Shown here one piece after another: positions 1-9,283 of a stretch of 64,000 nucleotides of DNA (the first letter of the stretch is position 1; every line of letters starts with the position of its first letter). Under the pieces are notes generated by a model, which saw nothing but the letters and a program-made list of their open reading frames with translations, was not told the origin of the DNA and searched no databases. The stretch is from contig CM071570.1 in the NCBI GenBank assembly GCA_036426205.1, forward strand, positions 70,369,429-70,433,428, in the 5' to 3' direction. A program made the translations under genes and the position numbers. Origin of the DNA: Ascaphus truei (lineage: Eukaryota; Chordata; Amphibia; Anura; Ascaphidae).

Positions 1-119
1 GTACCATTGTGCAAGAAACAAGTGTGATCATTTGTATTCTTTCAATTTGCAGCACTCACTTTGGAGTCTATGTATTAACAGGGCAAAACTTGGGCACAAA
101 TTACAGATTTTCTAGGGAG

Positions 120-798
120 ATACTGGGCCCTATTTATGGACAAGCCGGGCAAGACCCATCTGGCTGATTATCTGGTTAACACCAAGGGATCAGCGTCAGC
201 TCCGCAAGTTGGCCTATCAGGTCTCAACTGAAGTTCGGTATGGTACTGTATGTAGTGAGAGATCGATTTGATTGATGCTAGCTTTAGGGGTAATCTTTCA
301 CTCACAAAGTCCCTGGGTATCACCGGTAGTTCTAGTGCCCAAAAAGGATGGTACTACTAGGTTCTGTGTGGACTACCGGCAGCTGAATGCCCAAACCATA
401 GCAGATGCCTATCTGAAGCCCAGCATGGATGAGCTATTATATGAGCTCATGGGGGCTAGGTATCTGACTACTATGGATCTGAGTAGGGGGTTTTGGCAGA
501 TCCCATTGTCCCCAGAGATGCAGGAGAAGTTGCATTTATAACTACAAACGACTTTTATGATTCTTCAGTCATGCCTTCCAAGATGGAGAATGCTATCTCT
601 CAGCACCTGGTCAATACATTGCTAGAAAGGATGGAGGGGTATGCCCTAATGTATATAGATGACCTAGCTGTCTATAGTAAGATGTGCAACGAGCACATGG
701 GGCACATTGAAGCGGTATTACGCTGGATCAGGGAGGTAAGTCTCACCCTCAAACCCACTAAGTGCCAGATATGCATGGCAGACGTTTTATACTTAGGT
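120..798 (+). pseudogene. Ty3/Gypsy pol remnant, reverse transcriptase N-terminal half
   Basis: Decayed reverse transcriptase of a vertebrate Ty3/Gypsy LTR retrotransposon. In order I see a degraded leader (LAYQVSTEVRYG), the finger motif PWVSPVVLVPKKDGTTRFC, VDYRQLN at about 369-390, the motif-A region MDLSRGFWQIPL at about 475-511, and the catalytic YIDD box (GYALMYIDDLAVYSK) at about 640-680, then LKPTKCQICMADVLYLG. The reading frame changes between about 520 and 600, where sequence between the motif-A region and the VNTLLERMEGYA segment is shortened, and there are stops before 272. No gag or protease is seen upstream. The reading is broken at about 799 by a MITE insertion and resumes at 1174. 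The family call is secure from the RT motifs; the exact clade is not. Not functional. Confidence 0.88.
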
Positions 799-1164
799 CG
801 GGTGCAGCGCAAAGTTTTGAGCTGCGCCCCCTGCCTGCTCCCCCTCCATATCGCGGCCCCCTTGCTTTCTTTGGCGGCTTCAAATGATGCCATGACGTCA
901 CGTGACCCCATTACCATGGAGCCGGGCGTGTGACGTCACTCTGCATGGCACCGTGGCGTCATTTGATGCTGCGTTGTCATGGCGACGTGTCACAGTCTCA
1001 GAATCAAAGTAAGTTTATTGTTGCAGAGGTCTCACGCGATGCCCCGGCATTTAATTTAAATGCCTCGGGAAACAGAGCGGGGCCTCTGCAAGCGCCCGTG
1101 CCCCCCCACAAAAAAAATCCAGCGCGTCCCCTGGGGGGCGTGTCCCCCACTTTGCACACTGCTG
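799..1164. mobile_element. hAT-like MITE inserted in the Gypsy RT
   Basis: A GC-rich 0.37-kb insert with no coding capacity. Nine bases, ACTTAGGTC, occur at 791-799 and again at 1165-1173. Read without the insert, the RT continues YLG-HV, as expected for this family, so the duplication is a target-site duplication. The ends are imperfect inverted repeats: the left end reads GGGTGCAGCGCAAAG and the reverse complement of the right end reads CAGTGTGCAAAG, followed by C-rich sequence on both sides. This is the style of CAG-starting hAT TIRs. The few extra bases (CTG, 1162-1164) before the right duplication leave the exact right border uncertain. Confidence 0.7.
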
Positions 1165-1173
1165 ACTTAGGTC

Positions 1174-1740
1174 ATGTATGGGGGGGGGAGAGGGACAGCT
1201 CATGCTCGAGCCCGCCATGGTAGCTGCTATATTACAGTGGCTGTTCCCCCCGTACCCAAAAGCTAGCATTTCGGGGATGGCTTTTTATAATAGACAATTT
1301 GTGCCCCAATATAGTGCTAGTGTGATGCCCCTTACTAACTTGACCCGCAAAAGGCTCCTCCACACTGATCCGATCTCTGGAATGTGAGGTCGCGTTCCAG
1401 ACCTTAAAAGATATCTTAGCCAGCACTTCTCTTCTAGCGGACCCTGACTATAGCAAGAATTCATGGTGCAGACAGAGCTGTCCTTAGCCAGGTAGGTGAG
1501 GGCGGAGTCAAGATCTCGGTAGTATACCTCAGTAGGAAGCTGCTAGATTGGGAAGTCGCATACAAGGCAATTGAGAAGTGCCTGGCAATTATTTGGGCTC
1601 TGCTGAAATAACAACCCCATGTTTATGGCAGAAGCTTTACAGTGGTCACAGACCATAATCCCTTAATCTGGCTACAATTTTATAATTCAACAAAAGAAGG
1701 GAAGTGGCCACGGCAATACCTACAGCCTCTCCAGACATGA
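1174..1740 (+). pseudogene. Ty3/Gypsy pol remnant, RT thumb and RNase H
   Basis: Continuation of the retrotransposon pol after the MITE. The connection domain AFYNRQFVPQYSA..MPLTNLTRKR lies at about 1279-1350 (counterpart of the usual FLGxxxYYRxFVPxYS..APLTxLTRK). It is followed, in shifting frames, by RNase H pieces: AFQTLKD, DRAVLSQVGEGG (about 1460-1505), VYLSRKLLDWEVAYKAIEKCLAIIWALL (about 1522-1605), and VVTDHNPLIWLQ (about 1640-1675). At least three frame changes and an in-frame stop after IIWALLK separate them. The integrase normally downstream is missing; the sequence runs into a purine-rich tract near 1829-1843. Confidence 0.88.
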
Positions 1741-2216
1741 CGATCCTAGCCCAGTTAAACCAGCAAAGATCCCCCTCTATCCAGGAGCCCAGCCCAATGG
1801 TGACACCACTCGAGGTGTCACGTCTTGAAGGGGGGAGGTGGGACAGTTGAGCTCCCGCAGGCCCTCTTTCTGTGTGAACAGGCCCCAAGCGATCAGTGTA
1901 AAGTATTTATTGACACCAGCATGTTTTGAAAGTTCTGCCCCTTGTATTTCCAGCCTTCCTGAACCTGTATCTGGTGGCCTATGTTACAAATAGGTATGAT
2001 CATATTTGGGCATGTCACTCAATGTTTTCCAGGTCCATGGTGCCCCAGTAATGACATTAGGATACCTGGGCCATGTGCAAAATTCAGAACAATCAGCCTG
2101 CCGTGAGAAACAATTTGCCCCCTATCGCATCCTTTGTTTCCGCCAGAGTTTGCGGTATCTCCCTGAGAGTCAGAACAGTATAACCAGTGCTGTTGATCAG
2201 AGTTTGACAGTTATTG
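1741..2216 (+). other. Non-coding 3' flank of the Gypsy remnant
   Basis: No gene recognised. A G/A-rich tract at about 1829-1843 (GAAGGGGGGAGGTGGGA) lies where an LTR retrotransposon would carry its polypurine tract, so the sequence after it may be the start of a 3' LTR. I cannot find the other LTR or a clear CA end, so this is inference. Confidence 0.35.
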
Positions 2217-2335
2217 CTAGTACTGAGGAGAGAAGGGGAATATCCCACACATCAGATGCGTAGCTTATGTATGTTGAAAGATCAGCATACAGTTATAAAG
2301 ATCATGCAGAATTAAAAACAATAACATCAACACAT
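2217..2335 (+). repeat. 119-bp direct repeat, copy 1 (upstream of PLE A)
   Basis: Nearly identical to 5453-5571, from CTAGTACTGAGGAG through AACATCAACACAT. Both copies lie upstream of Penelope-like coding sequence in the same orientation, so I read them as fragments of the same 5' non-coding region. Sequence on either side of the two copies differs. Confidence 0.85.
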
Positions 2336-2696
2336 ATTAAAAGCAATCTTGTACACTGAAATGGTGGAATAGAAGACATGATTATACACAGTGTGTAAAT
2401 ATATGAATTATAATTCATTATTATTGATGCACACAAATACATAGGGATGATACATTCCTAGAGACATAATTATGTAATGAAAAAGGAGTGTTAGTTGTAA
2501 AACATTTATATAACTTTCCACAGCAGTCAGGAAAATATGAAAATATTAAGAGTTGAGCCTAACTCATTATATAAATGAAAATGGTTATGCAGTAATAATC
2601 AGGTTTAAATATAAAGGAATATCCAAAATCAGTGAACCATATCTGAAGTAAGTTATAGGTGCGCCATAGGAAGAGGGAAGTGGGTATAGGAGGGGG
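2336..2696. other. AT-rich segment without recognised gene
   Basis: Between the 119-bp repeat and the truncated PLE reading frame. No ORF of note and no similarity that I recognise. Coding similarity to PLE protein starts abruptly at about 2697. Confidence 0.5.
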
Positions 2697-3706
2697 GTTT
2701 GACAATATCAGAAGAGGGTAAGCTTATCACAAAAACCTACTTTAAGGATGTCGACTCAAACAATCTGCTGCTAGCCTCAAGCAATCATAAAAGATCATGG
2801 ATCCAAAACATTCCCGGTGGTCAGTTCTATAGACTGAGGAAAAATTGTAGTTCAGATACTGATTTCGAGACACAGGCTAATGATCTTACCTTGAGGTTTT
2901 TGGAGAGAGGTTATTCACTAAAGAGATTACAAAATGATTTGGATAGGGTAAAAAAACTGGATAGAAATCTAATGTTGATTCCTAAAACTAAAAAACCAAA
3001 GAACCAGGAGACCAATGAGGATAAATGTAATGTCGCTTTTATTACTAATTTTAACTCCATGACCATGCAAATTGAAAAAATTATTAAAAATCATTGGGCA
3101 ATTTTAGCAAATGACCCAATTTTGGGATCCCACATTTCGAAGTTTCCAAAATTCATTTATAGAAAAGCTAAAAATTTAAAAAATACACTGTCCCCTAGTG
3201 ACATTAATGTTAAGGTTGCTACGGTTGGAGAGAGAATGTGGTTTAGCAGAAAACCCATTGGTAACTTCAAGTGTGGAAAGTGCTCAGTTTGCAAATATTT
3301 GCATGTTGATAATAAAACTTTTACTTGTAAGAAAACTGGAGAAGTCTTTGAGGTTTCAGATTTTATCTATTGCAATTCTGACCACATAGTTTATTTAATT
3401 GTATGCCCCTGTGGCCTGCAATATGTGGGGCACACTAAACGTCCACTTAAGGTGCGCATTCAAGAACATTTAAGGAATATACGAAATGGTCTCACAAATC
3501 ATAGTCTTTCTAAACACTACACTTTACATCATAATAGAGATCCATCCTCTCTGCTCTTTAAGGGCATCCAACATGTCCCTAGAAATAGAAGGGGTGGAGA
3601 TAGGGTGAAGGAACTGTCGGTACAGGAGACCTTCTGGATACACAAATTGAGTACCTTACATCCAGAAGGTCTAAATGAGGATATCGATATCTGGTCCCTC
3701 TATTAA
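2697..3706 (+). pseudogene. PLE A: 5'-truncated Penelope-like element, C-terminal half with GIY-YIG endonuclease
   Basis: An open frame of about 335 codons that opens without an ATG, because the 5' part of the element is lost. It begins at the end of the RT domain (ITKTYFKDVDSNNLLLASSNH, then GGQFYRLRKNCSSDTDFETQANDLTLRF) and continues through the linker (KNHWAILANDP, FIYRKAKNLKNTLSPSD). A Cys cluster CGKCSVCKY follows at about 3277-3303. The GIY-YIG domain comes next: HIVYLIVCPCGLQYVGHTKRPLKVRIQEH at about 3381-3465, ending in RRGGDRVKELSVQETFWIHKLSTLHPEGLN. The catalytic Arg (KVRIQEH) and a late Glu (QETFW) are present. This protein is clearly homologous to, but well diverged from, PLE B downstream, so it is a different subfamily. 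The missing RT core makes it inactive, although no stop interrupts the remaining part. Confidence 0.9.
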
Positions 3707-4061
3707 CCCCATATATTTTACAGGGGGTGGGAAAGGGGGTGGGATTTTTTTTAACCCTATCCTCCCTGATGGCTTTTAGTCTTTTTTATATATATATTTT
3801 TTTTAATAAACTAGGTGATCTATTGCATTTGCACTTTTAAGCTTATTCATTTTATACTACGTGCTTCTCTTTCAATGATTTTATTAGCTTTTTACATTTT
3901 ATAATCCAGGTGCATTTTTAGTTGTTTTAAGTACTGTTTTTAACATATTTTTTCTCTATTTTAGAGCCATTGTCCGTTGATTGTTCATTTGTTTATTTCT
4001 TGTTGGTTAATAAAGTTGTTTGTGTTGTTAAAGGTTGCCTATAGCAACGTGTATGGGGTTA
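3707..4061 (+). other. 3' untranslated region of PLE A
   Basis: AT-rich sequence after the stop codon, with AATAAA at about 3805-3810 and 4009-4014. It ends where the 616-bp pseudo-LTR begins. No further gene seen. Confidence 0.5.
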
Positions 4062-4677
4062 CGACCCATGGAGCCATTTGACTCCTCCCCGCTTCTGCTG
4101 TATTGGCCGTAATCTCTAATTGATGGGCCTATCAATTGGGGGCGTGGGGGATTTAAATGACATATCAAGTACAGATTTAATAATCCCTGATGAAGAGACC
4201 TTGACGGTTTCGAAACGCGTTGGAAAGAACACTTTGATAGCTTGTTGAACGCTGGACTCTGTATTACCCCTGTGCGGGCTCCCTCAGTGCCTGAAAGACT
4301 ACGACGTGCTGTCGCCTCCGAGTGACGTCACGAACCCGGAAGCGCCGGACCGGTGAGCTGAACAGCGTGCGCTGTGCTAAGGGGGAGTTTGCCTGACTGG
4401 AGGACACTTTCTGCACTGCGAATCGTGCTGGACTGCATGCGATCGTGCCTGTGAATATCCAGGACACAGTCTACAATCTAGTAACCGTGACGGGAGGAGC
4501 TGTGTGTGCTTACACCGAAGAAATCCTCACCGCTATCCTGACTTGGTGCATGTGTAACACTAACCCTTGACGTGCTTGTTTTTATTTGTTACAATGTACG
4601 CTTAATACTCACCTTATTATTGGGTTTATAATATAATTTTTAATGCACTATGAGCATTGTGCGCTGTGTTTTTTGTC
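4062..4677 (+). repeat. PLE pseudo-LTR, copy 1 (616 bp)
   Basis: Direct repeat of 8668-9283. Both copies are 616 bp, every landmark is offset by the same 4,606 bases, and I count about 15 substitutions by eye, so identity is near 97-98%. Flanking sequence differs abruptly on both sides. Direct repeats called pLTRs are typical of Penelope-like elements. This copy lies between PLE A and PLE B and could be the 3' end of A, the 5' pLTR of B, or both. It contains a hammerhead-like core at 4184-4224 and a GC-rich stretch with TGACGTCA. Confidence 0.85.
4184..4224 (+). ncRNA. Hammerhead-ribozyme-like motif in pLTR copy 1
   Basis: The core CTGATGA (4187-4193) is followed by a hairpin GAGACC/GGTTTC with a TTGAC loop, then GAAAC, then the palindromic ACGCGT and a U at the expected cleavage position (GUU). 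The stem I remnant is CCT/GGA. Hammerheads with a very short stem III, thought to act as dimers, are known in PLE pLTRs, and the ACGCGT palindrome fits that design. One extra A lies between CTGATGA and the stem II helix, so activity is uncertain. Confidence 0.65.
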
Positions 4678-5452
4678 AATACTAGCCACTGACACCTGCA
4701 TTGACAGCAACTCTGGCAACAAGTCACAAAACCAATAACTGTCAAATATTTGTAAATACTAGGAGACAGCGTTCCTAGTGCACCGTGCTCAGCTGTAGGA
4801 AATCACAACCTCTAAATGAGGAAAACAGGGAAACACCACTCTCTGCATACACGTGTGTGATCTGTGTCTCTTTGTATATCTCCTAATATGTGGGGAAACT
4901 GTGCTGTGTGGTGAGTTTCAGTAACAAATCTCTGACCTCCCAGTAACACCAAAATAAAACGTCCCCCTTGAGAAAAGACACCCTTGGTATGACACCCAGA
5001 CCGTAATATGCGGATAGGGGTACTCACTGTAGAGAGTTATCCTGTGCGGTGAATCCCACGGCGTGCATCACGTTGATATAAGCAGCAACAGGGTATCCTC
5101 ACGGGAAAAACGGAGCACAGCCTATGCAAAAAGGAGGGGGCTAGATACCGGTAATAAAAGTCCTTTATTCCATGGTAGACATCATGGCATGGGATAAGTT
5201 AAAAAATCTCGAACGCGTTTCGGGCCGTCGCCCTTTGTCAACGATTATAGAGAGAACTTAAATTTTTGGATTTATTATTTATTATTTGTCAACGAGAGTA
5301 TTTTAGAGACTGCGACTGCCGCAGCTGATATAGGAGTTCCCCTGCCTCCAGCTGATTCATGACGTCTCTTGCAATTGGCGCGAAATCGTCAAGGTACGAT
5401 TTGATTGGCCCAAAGCCTGGACCAATGTGATCACTAGGCTGTGAATGAATCA
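4678..5452. other. Unassigned segment between pLTR 1 and PLE B, probably another PLE-type tail in reverse
   Basis: No coding sequence recognised. The minus strand of about 5100-5290 has the layout of a PLE-type tail: a degenerate hammerhead-like core (5206-5241) followed by AT-rich sequence containing CCATGGAATAAAGG. This suggests a separate insertion into the 5' region of PLE B, but I cannot define its borders. Confidence 0.4.
5206..5241 (-). ncRNA. Degenerate hammerhead-like motif
   Basis: On the minus strand: TTGACAA, then a short hairpin GGGC-GACG-GCCC, then GAAAC and GCGTT. Compared with the hammerhead core CUGANGA...GAAA, the first C is U and the conserved G is A, which should abolish activity. 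The same kind of variant occurs at 45474-45495. Confidence 0.45.
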
Positions 5453-5571
5453 CTAGTACTGAGGAGAGAAGGGGAATATCCCACACATCAGATGCGTAGC
5501 TTATGTATGTTGAAAGATCAGCATACAGTAATAAAGATCATGCAGAATTAAAAACAATAACATCAACACAT
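5453..5571 (+). repeat. 119-bp direct repeat, copy 2 (5' region of PLE B)
   Basis: Matches 2217-2335 along its full length. It ends 38 bp before the ATG of the first PLE B reading frame. Confidence 0.85.
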
Positions 5572-5609
5572 TTAAAGATTTACAATCTAATTTAAAAACA
5601 TATAGAGAT

Positions 5610-6128
5610 ATGGATCATTTTGATACCCTAGATAAAAATCTCTCCAAATCTGTTAATGAGATCGAGGAAACTATAATGACAAAAAAACAGATAAAATTTG
5701 ACCGAGATAGGATAGACTATGAAAAAAAACAAATCTATGCTTGGCAAAAACCACCTCCACTGAGGATGAGTTACCAACATGACCATACACAGAAAAAAGA
5801 TACCTATAGGAGACCATCATATCCTAGGAAGTCAACCCCAAAAAAATCTATTTTGAAGAAAACAACATCAGGAACCTCAAGCATGTCTGATGTTTCAGAT
5901 TTGGAGAACCGAACCTCAGCGGTCTCTTTTACCACAGATGAAGAAACTGACAGATACAGTGACCGTACAGATTCAGAAGATAGACAAAGAAAAGATCCTC
6001 CACGTCATCAGGGGGCAGCGTCAACTTCATATGATCTAAGGGATCTTAAGGACTCAAAAAACTCCCTAAAAGGACGCGGCGCTCGCCCAAAAGAAGGGCC
6101 AATAAAAAAGAGGAAAATGGATCATTGA
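5610..6128 (+). CDS. PLE B ORF1: hydrophilic, Ser/Lys/Asp-rich protein of unknown function
   Basis: A 172-codon frame starting with a genuine ATG and ending in TGA at 6126-6128. The frame stays open for at least ten codons upstream (KDLQSNLKTYRD), so the true start may lie further 5'. The N-terminal third is rich in charged residues in a coiled-coil-like pattern (LDKNLSKSVNEIEETIMTKK). The middle is Tyr/Pro/Lys-rich (YRRPSYPRKSTPKKSILKK) and the C-terminus is a Ser/Asp/Arg tail ending in KKRKMDH. I recognise no domain. It probably belongs to the element as a separate ORF1 or as an N-terminal extension reached by frameshifting, because the next ORF opens in another frame with essentially no gap. 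It looks like an RNA- or DNA-binding, disordered protein; that is inference. Confidence 0.6.
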   Translation: MDHFDTLDKNLSKSVNEIEETIMTKKQIKFDRDRIDYEKKQIYAWQKPPPLRMSYQHDHTQKKDTYRRPSYPRKSTPKKSILKKTTSGTSSMSDVSDLENRTSAVSFTTDEETDRYSDRTDSEDRQRKDPPRHQGAASTSYDLRDLKDSKNSLKGRGARPKEGPIKKRKMDH

Positions 6129-8596
6129 TTATGGAGAACAATGTTGTGAATATCTCAGGGATAGACTTGTCAGAGGGGGAATTGAACATTCTTAACAAAG
6201 GTCTCAATTTTGCTATCCAGGACAATTTTGATCTGTTCGATACGGTGATAGACCTACAGAAATATATTCGTAAACTATCATTAAAGAAGTTTTTCCACTC
6301 TATGCAGCCTGTTGTGGGTGGCGCTCCCCCGCTGGATGCCCCAGATGGTTCAGATCTGGGTCCTCCGGCGGATGATCTCGTCAACAGCAGGCTGTCATTT
6401 AGAGAGTATACTGCAATACAGGATATGGAGGATTTATACACTGAGCAAGATAATACTGATATGCAGAATATAGGGGCGGAAGAACAATTTCTATTTCTGA
6501 CGAATACAAAACACACATCCCTTAAGAATAAATCCATATTCTGTCCAGAATTCTCTAAAGGTCCACATTTAGAGACTTATGAGAGACTAGTGGAAAGAGA
6601 TCTGCAGCTTTTGGCTAAAGGCTATAATTTCTCAACTTCAGAATACAATAATTTGTCTAAAGAGGAACATCAGCATTTCTCTATCCTAAGGAAAAGGAGT
6701 GATATAATAATAAAGAATGCCGACAAAGGGGGAGCGGTAGTGGTCTTAAGTTCTGAAATGTACCATACTGAAGCCTTAAGACAGTTAAATAACACCGAAG
6801 CTTATTGCAAACTCACTACAAACCCCACACAAATGTATCTTAAAGAAGTTGGGAAACTTATAGATTTAGGTAGGGAGTTGCGGGTTTTGTCCAAGCAGGA
6901 AGCAGATTTTCTTTTTAATCCTTTTCCCACTGTACCTGTTTTTCATCATCTCCCAAAGATTCATAAGTCACTTATATGCCCTCCAGGCAGACCAATCATT
7001 TCCAGCATTGGATCTTTGGGAGATGGTGTATCCAGGTACGTGGATTTATTTTTACAACCATTGGTTCAAAAATTACCCTCTTTTTTAAGAGATTCCTTTG
7101 ATTTACTTACAGACATTGGACAAATCACATGGTGTCATTCTTATATATGGGTCACATTAGATGTGACCTCACTCTACACTATTATCGAACACTCTAAGGG
7201 TATAAAAGCAGTTAGTCACTTTCTTAATCTATCTAATCTTCACCTGGCACAAATCACTTTCATTATGGATTGCAATTTGTTTTTATTGCAACATAATTAT
7301 CTCACTTTTGCTGATCAATATTTTTTACAGACACAGGGGACGGCTATGGGCACATCATTTGCACCTTCATACGCCAATTTGTTTATGGGCTTTTGGGAGA
7401 CTCATCACATTTTCGGTGACAATAATCCTTATAGACAATATATTAAATTTTATCGTCGCTATATCGATGACTTACTTTTGATTTGGTGTGGGGATACACA
7501 GACACTTTTGTTATTTCTAGATTACATTAACGCCAATGACTGTAATCTCAAATTTACTCATACAATACACGATCATCCTATTGATTACTTGGATCTGCAT
7601 CTATATGTGGATACTAATCTGTCGATACAAACAGACATATATAGAAAGGAGAACTCTCGCAACTCCCTGTTGACAGCTAATAGTGCACATCCGAGACCAC
7701 TGCTCACTGGTATCCCCAAAAGTCAGTTTTTACGACTTAGAAGGATTTGTTCTACAGAAGAATCCTTTGATGTTCAAGCTGAAAATCTCAGACTAAGATT
7801 TAAAGCTCGTGGATACTCAGACGGTGTTCTGGAGAGTGCACTGAATAATTTGAAAAAGCTCAAGAGGGCAGATCTCTTACATAGATCTAAAAAGAATAAG
7901 CCAGTTGAACAAAGACAATGGAATTATGATAGAGAGGCACCTCTCTTTATTACTACTTATTCCAGACAAGCTGGTATCATTCGGTCTATTCTGAATAAAC
8001 ACTGGGAGGTACTCAGATTGGATAAAGATCTGGAAAAATACACTAATTCCAATCCTAGAATAGTGTACAGAAAAGCAAAAACATTGGGTACTCATCTCTC
8101 ACCGAGTATGTATAGAACAAAAAAAAACACTAAAAGTACCATCCCTAATGGGTTTTACAAATGTGGATCCTGTAATTTTTGTAAATATGCCCTACCTATC
8201 AAATCCATTAAAAATATACACACAGGTAAAAAGCATAGGATCAATTCTTTTCTTACATGCAATACAAAATATGTGATATACATTCTGAGATGTGCATGTG
8301 GTTGCAGTTATATAGGTAGAACGATTAGACCTTTGAAAATAAGAATCAGTGAACATATCAGAACCATTAAGAATAAAGATGAGAAATTTCCAGTCGCAAG
8401 ACACTTCAATCAATGCTCAATGGGCTCAGTAGATCAGCTCACATTTAGCGCCATTGAACACATTGCAATACATCCAAGAGGGGGAGATAGAGAATCTCTT
8501 CTCAACTGCCGGGAGATGCATTGGATTTATACCCTTGGGACCTTGATGCCCAAGGGTATGAATACCGACTGGGAACTCAAACATTTCCTCAAATAA
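6125..8596 (+). CDS. PLE B ORF2: Penelope-like reverse transcriptase with GIY-YIG endonuclease
   Basis: An uninterrupted frame of about 820 codons. The first ATG is at 6131 (MENNVVNIS); the frame itself opens at a TTG at 6125. Penelope-type RT features run in order (residues counted from 6125): NADKGGAVVVL (about 198), LPKIHK..PPGRPIISS (about 276-293), motif A VTLDVTSLY (about 342), motif B QGTAMGTSFAPSYANLFMG (about 403-421), motif C FYRRYIDDLLLIW with the YIDD catalytic pair (about 441-453), then HPIDYLDLHL. After a basic linker comes a Cys cluster CGSCNFCKYA (about 680). The GIY-YIG endonuclease follows: KYVIYILRCACGCSYIGRT (about 715-733) with catalytic Arg in KIRISEH and a late Glu in REMHWIY (about 797). 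Such enzymes prime reverse transcription at an endonuclease nick in chromosomal DNA. The architecture fits the endonuclease-containing Neptune/Penelope branches. No stop or frameshift is seen, so it may be a recent insertion. Confidence 0.95.
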   Translation: MIMENNVVNISGIDLSEGELNILNKGLNFAIQDNFDLFDTVIDLQKYIRKLSLKKFFHSMQPVVGGAPPLDAPDGSDLGPPADDLVNSRLSFREYTAIQDMEDLYTEQDNTDMQNIGAEEQFLFLTNTKHTSLKNKSIFCPEFSKGPHLETYERLVERDLQLLAKGYNFSTSEYNNLSKEEHQHFSILRKRSDIIIKNADKGGAVVVLSSEMYHTEALRQLNNTEAYCKLTTNPTQMYLKEVGKLIDLGRELRVLSKQEADFLFNPFPTVPVFHHLPKIHKSLICPPGRPIISSIGSLGDGVSRYVDLFLQPLVQKLPSFLRDSFDLLTDIGQITWCHSYIWVTLDVTSLYTIIEHSKGIKAVSHFLNLSNLHLAQITFIMDCNLFLLQHNYLTFADQYFLQTQGTAMGTSFAPSYANLFMGFWETHHIFGDNNPYRQYIKFYRRYIDDLLLIWCGDTQTLLLFLDYINANDCNLKFTHTIHDHPIDYLDLHLYVDTNLSIQTDIYRKENSRNSLLTANSAHPRPLLTGIPKSQFLRLRRICSTEESFDVQAENLRLRFKARGYSDGVLESALNNLKKLKRADLLHRSKKNKPVEQRQWNYDREAPLFITTYSRQAGIIRSILNKHWEVLRLDKDLEKYTNSNPRIVYRKAKTLGTHLSPSMYRTKKNTKSTIPNGFYKCGSCNFCKYALPIKSIKNIHTGKKHRINSFLTCNTKYVIYILRCACGCSYIGRTIRPLKIRISEHIRTIKNKDEKFPVARHFNQCSMGSVDQLTFSAIEHIAIHPRGGDRESLLNCREMHWIYTLGTLMPKGMNTDWELKHFLK

Positions 8597-8667
8597 ATTC
8601 TGTAGATATTGATGTGTTATATCCTCTTCCTTTGTCCTTCCTCTCCCCTCCTCCCTTCCCCCCTTCC
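8597..8667 (+). other. Short 3' UTR of PLE B
   Basis: A C/T-rich stretch between the stop codon and the start of pLTR copy 2. Confidence 0.6.
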
Positions 8668-9283
8668 CGACCCATGGAGCCATTTGACTCCTCCCCGCTT
8701 CTGCTGTATTGGCCATAATCTCTAATTGATGGGCCTATCAGTTGGGGGCGTGGGGTATTTAAATGAAATATCAAGTACAGATTTAATAATCCCTGATGAA
8801 GAGACCTTGACGGTTTCGAAACGCGTTGGAAAGAACACTTTGATAGCTTGTTGAACGCTGGACTCTGTATTACCCCTGTGCGGGCTCCCTCAGTGCCTGA
8901 AAGACTACGACGCGCTGTCACCTCCGAGTGACGTCACGAACCCGGAAGCGCCGGACCGGTGAGCTAAACAGCGTGCGCTGTGCTGTGGGGGAGTTTGCCT
9001 GACTGGAGGACACTTTCTGCACTGCGAATCGTGCTGGACTGCATGCGATCGTGCCTGTGAATATCCAGGACACAGTCTACAATCTAGTGACCGTGACGGG
9101 AGGTGTTGTGTGTGCTTACACCGAAGAAATCCTCACCGCTATCCTGACTTGGTGCATGGGTAACACTAACCCTTGACGTGCTTGTTTTTATTTGTTACAA
9201 TGTACGCTTAATACTCACCTTATTATTGGGTTTATAATATAATTTTTAATGCACTATGAGCGTTGTGCGCTGTGTATTTTGTC
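8668..9283 (+). repeat. PLE pseudo-LTR, copy 2 (616 bp)
   Basis: Downstream partner of 4062-4677, in the same orientation and of the same length. It follows the PLE B ORF by 71 bp, as expected for a 3' pLTR. It carries the same hammerhead-like core and the same TGACGTCA-containing block. Confidence 0.87.
8790..8830 (+). ncRNA. Hammerhead-ribozyme-like motif in pLTR copy 2
   Basis: Identical to the motif at 4184-4224: CTGATGA at 8793-8799, hairpin GAGACC/GGTTTC, GAAAC, ACGCGT, then U. Conservation of every core base between the copies, while about 15 other pLTR positions differ, fits a functional or recently functional element. Confidence 0.65.
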
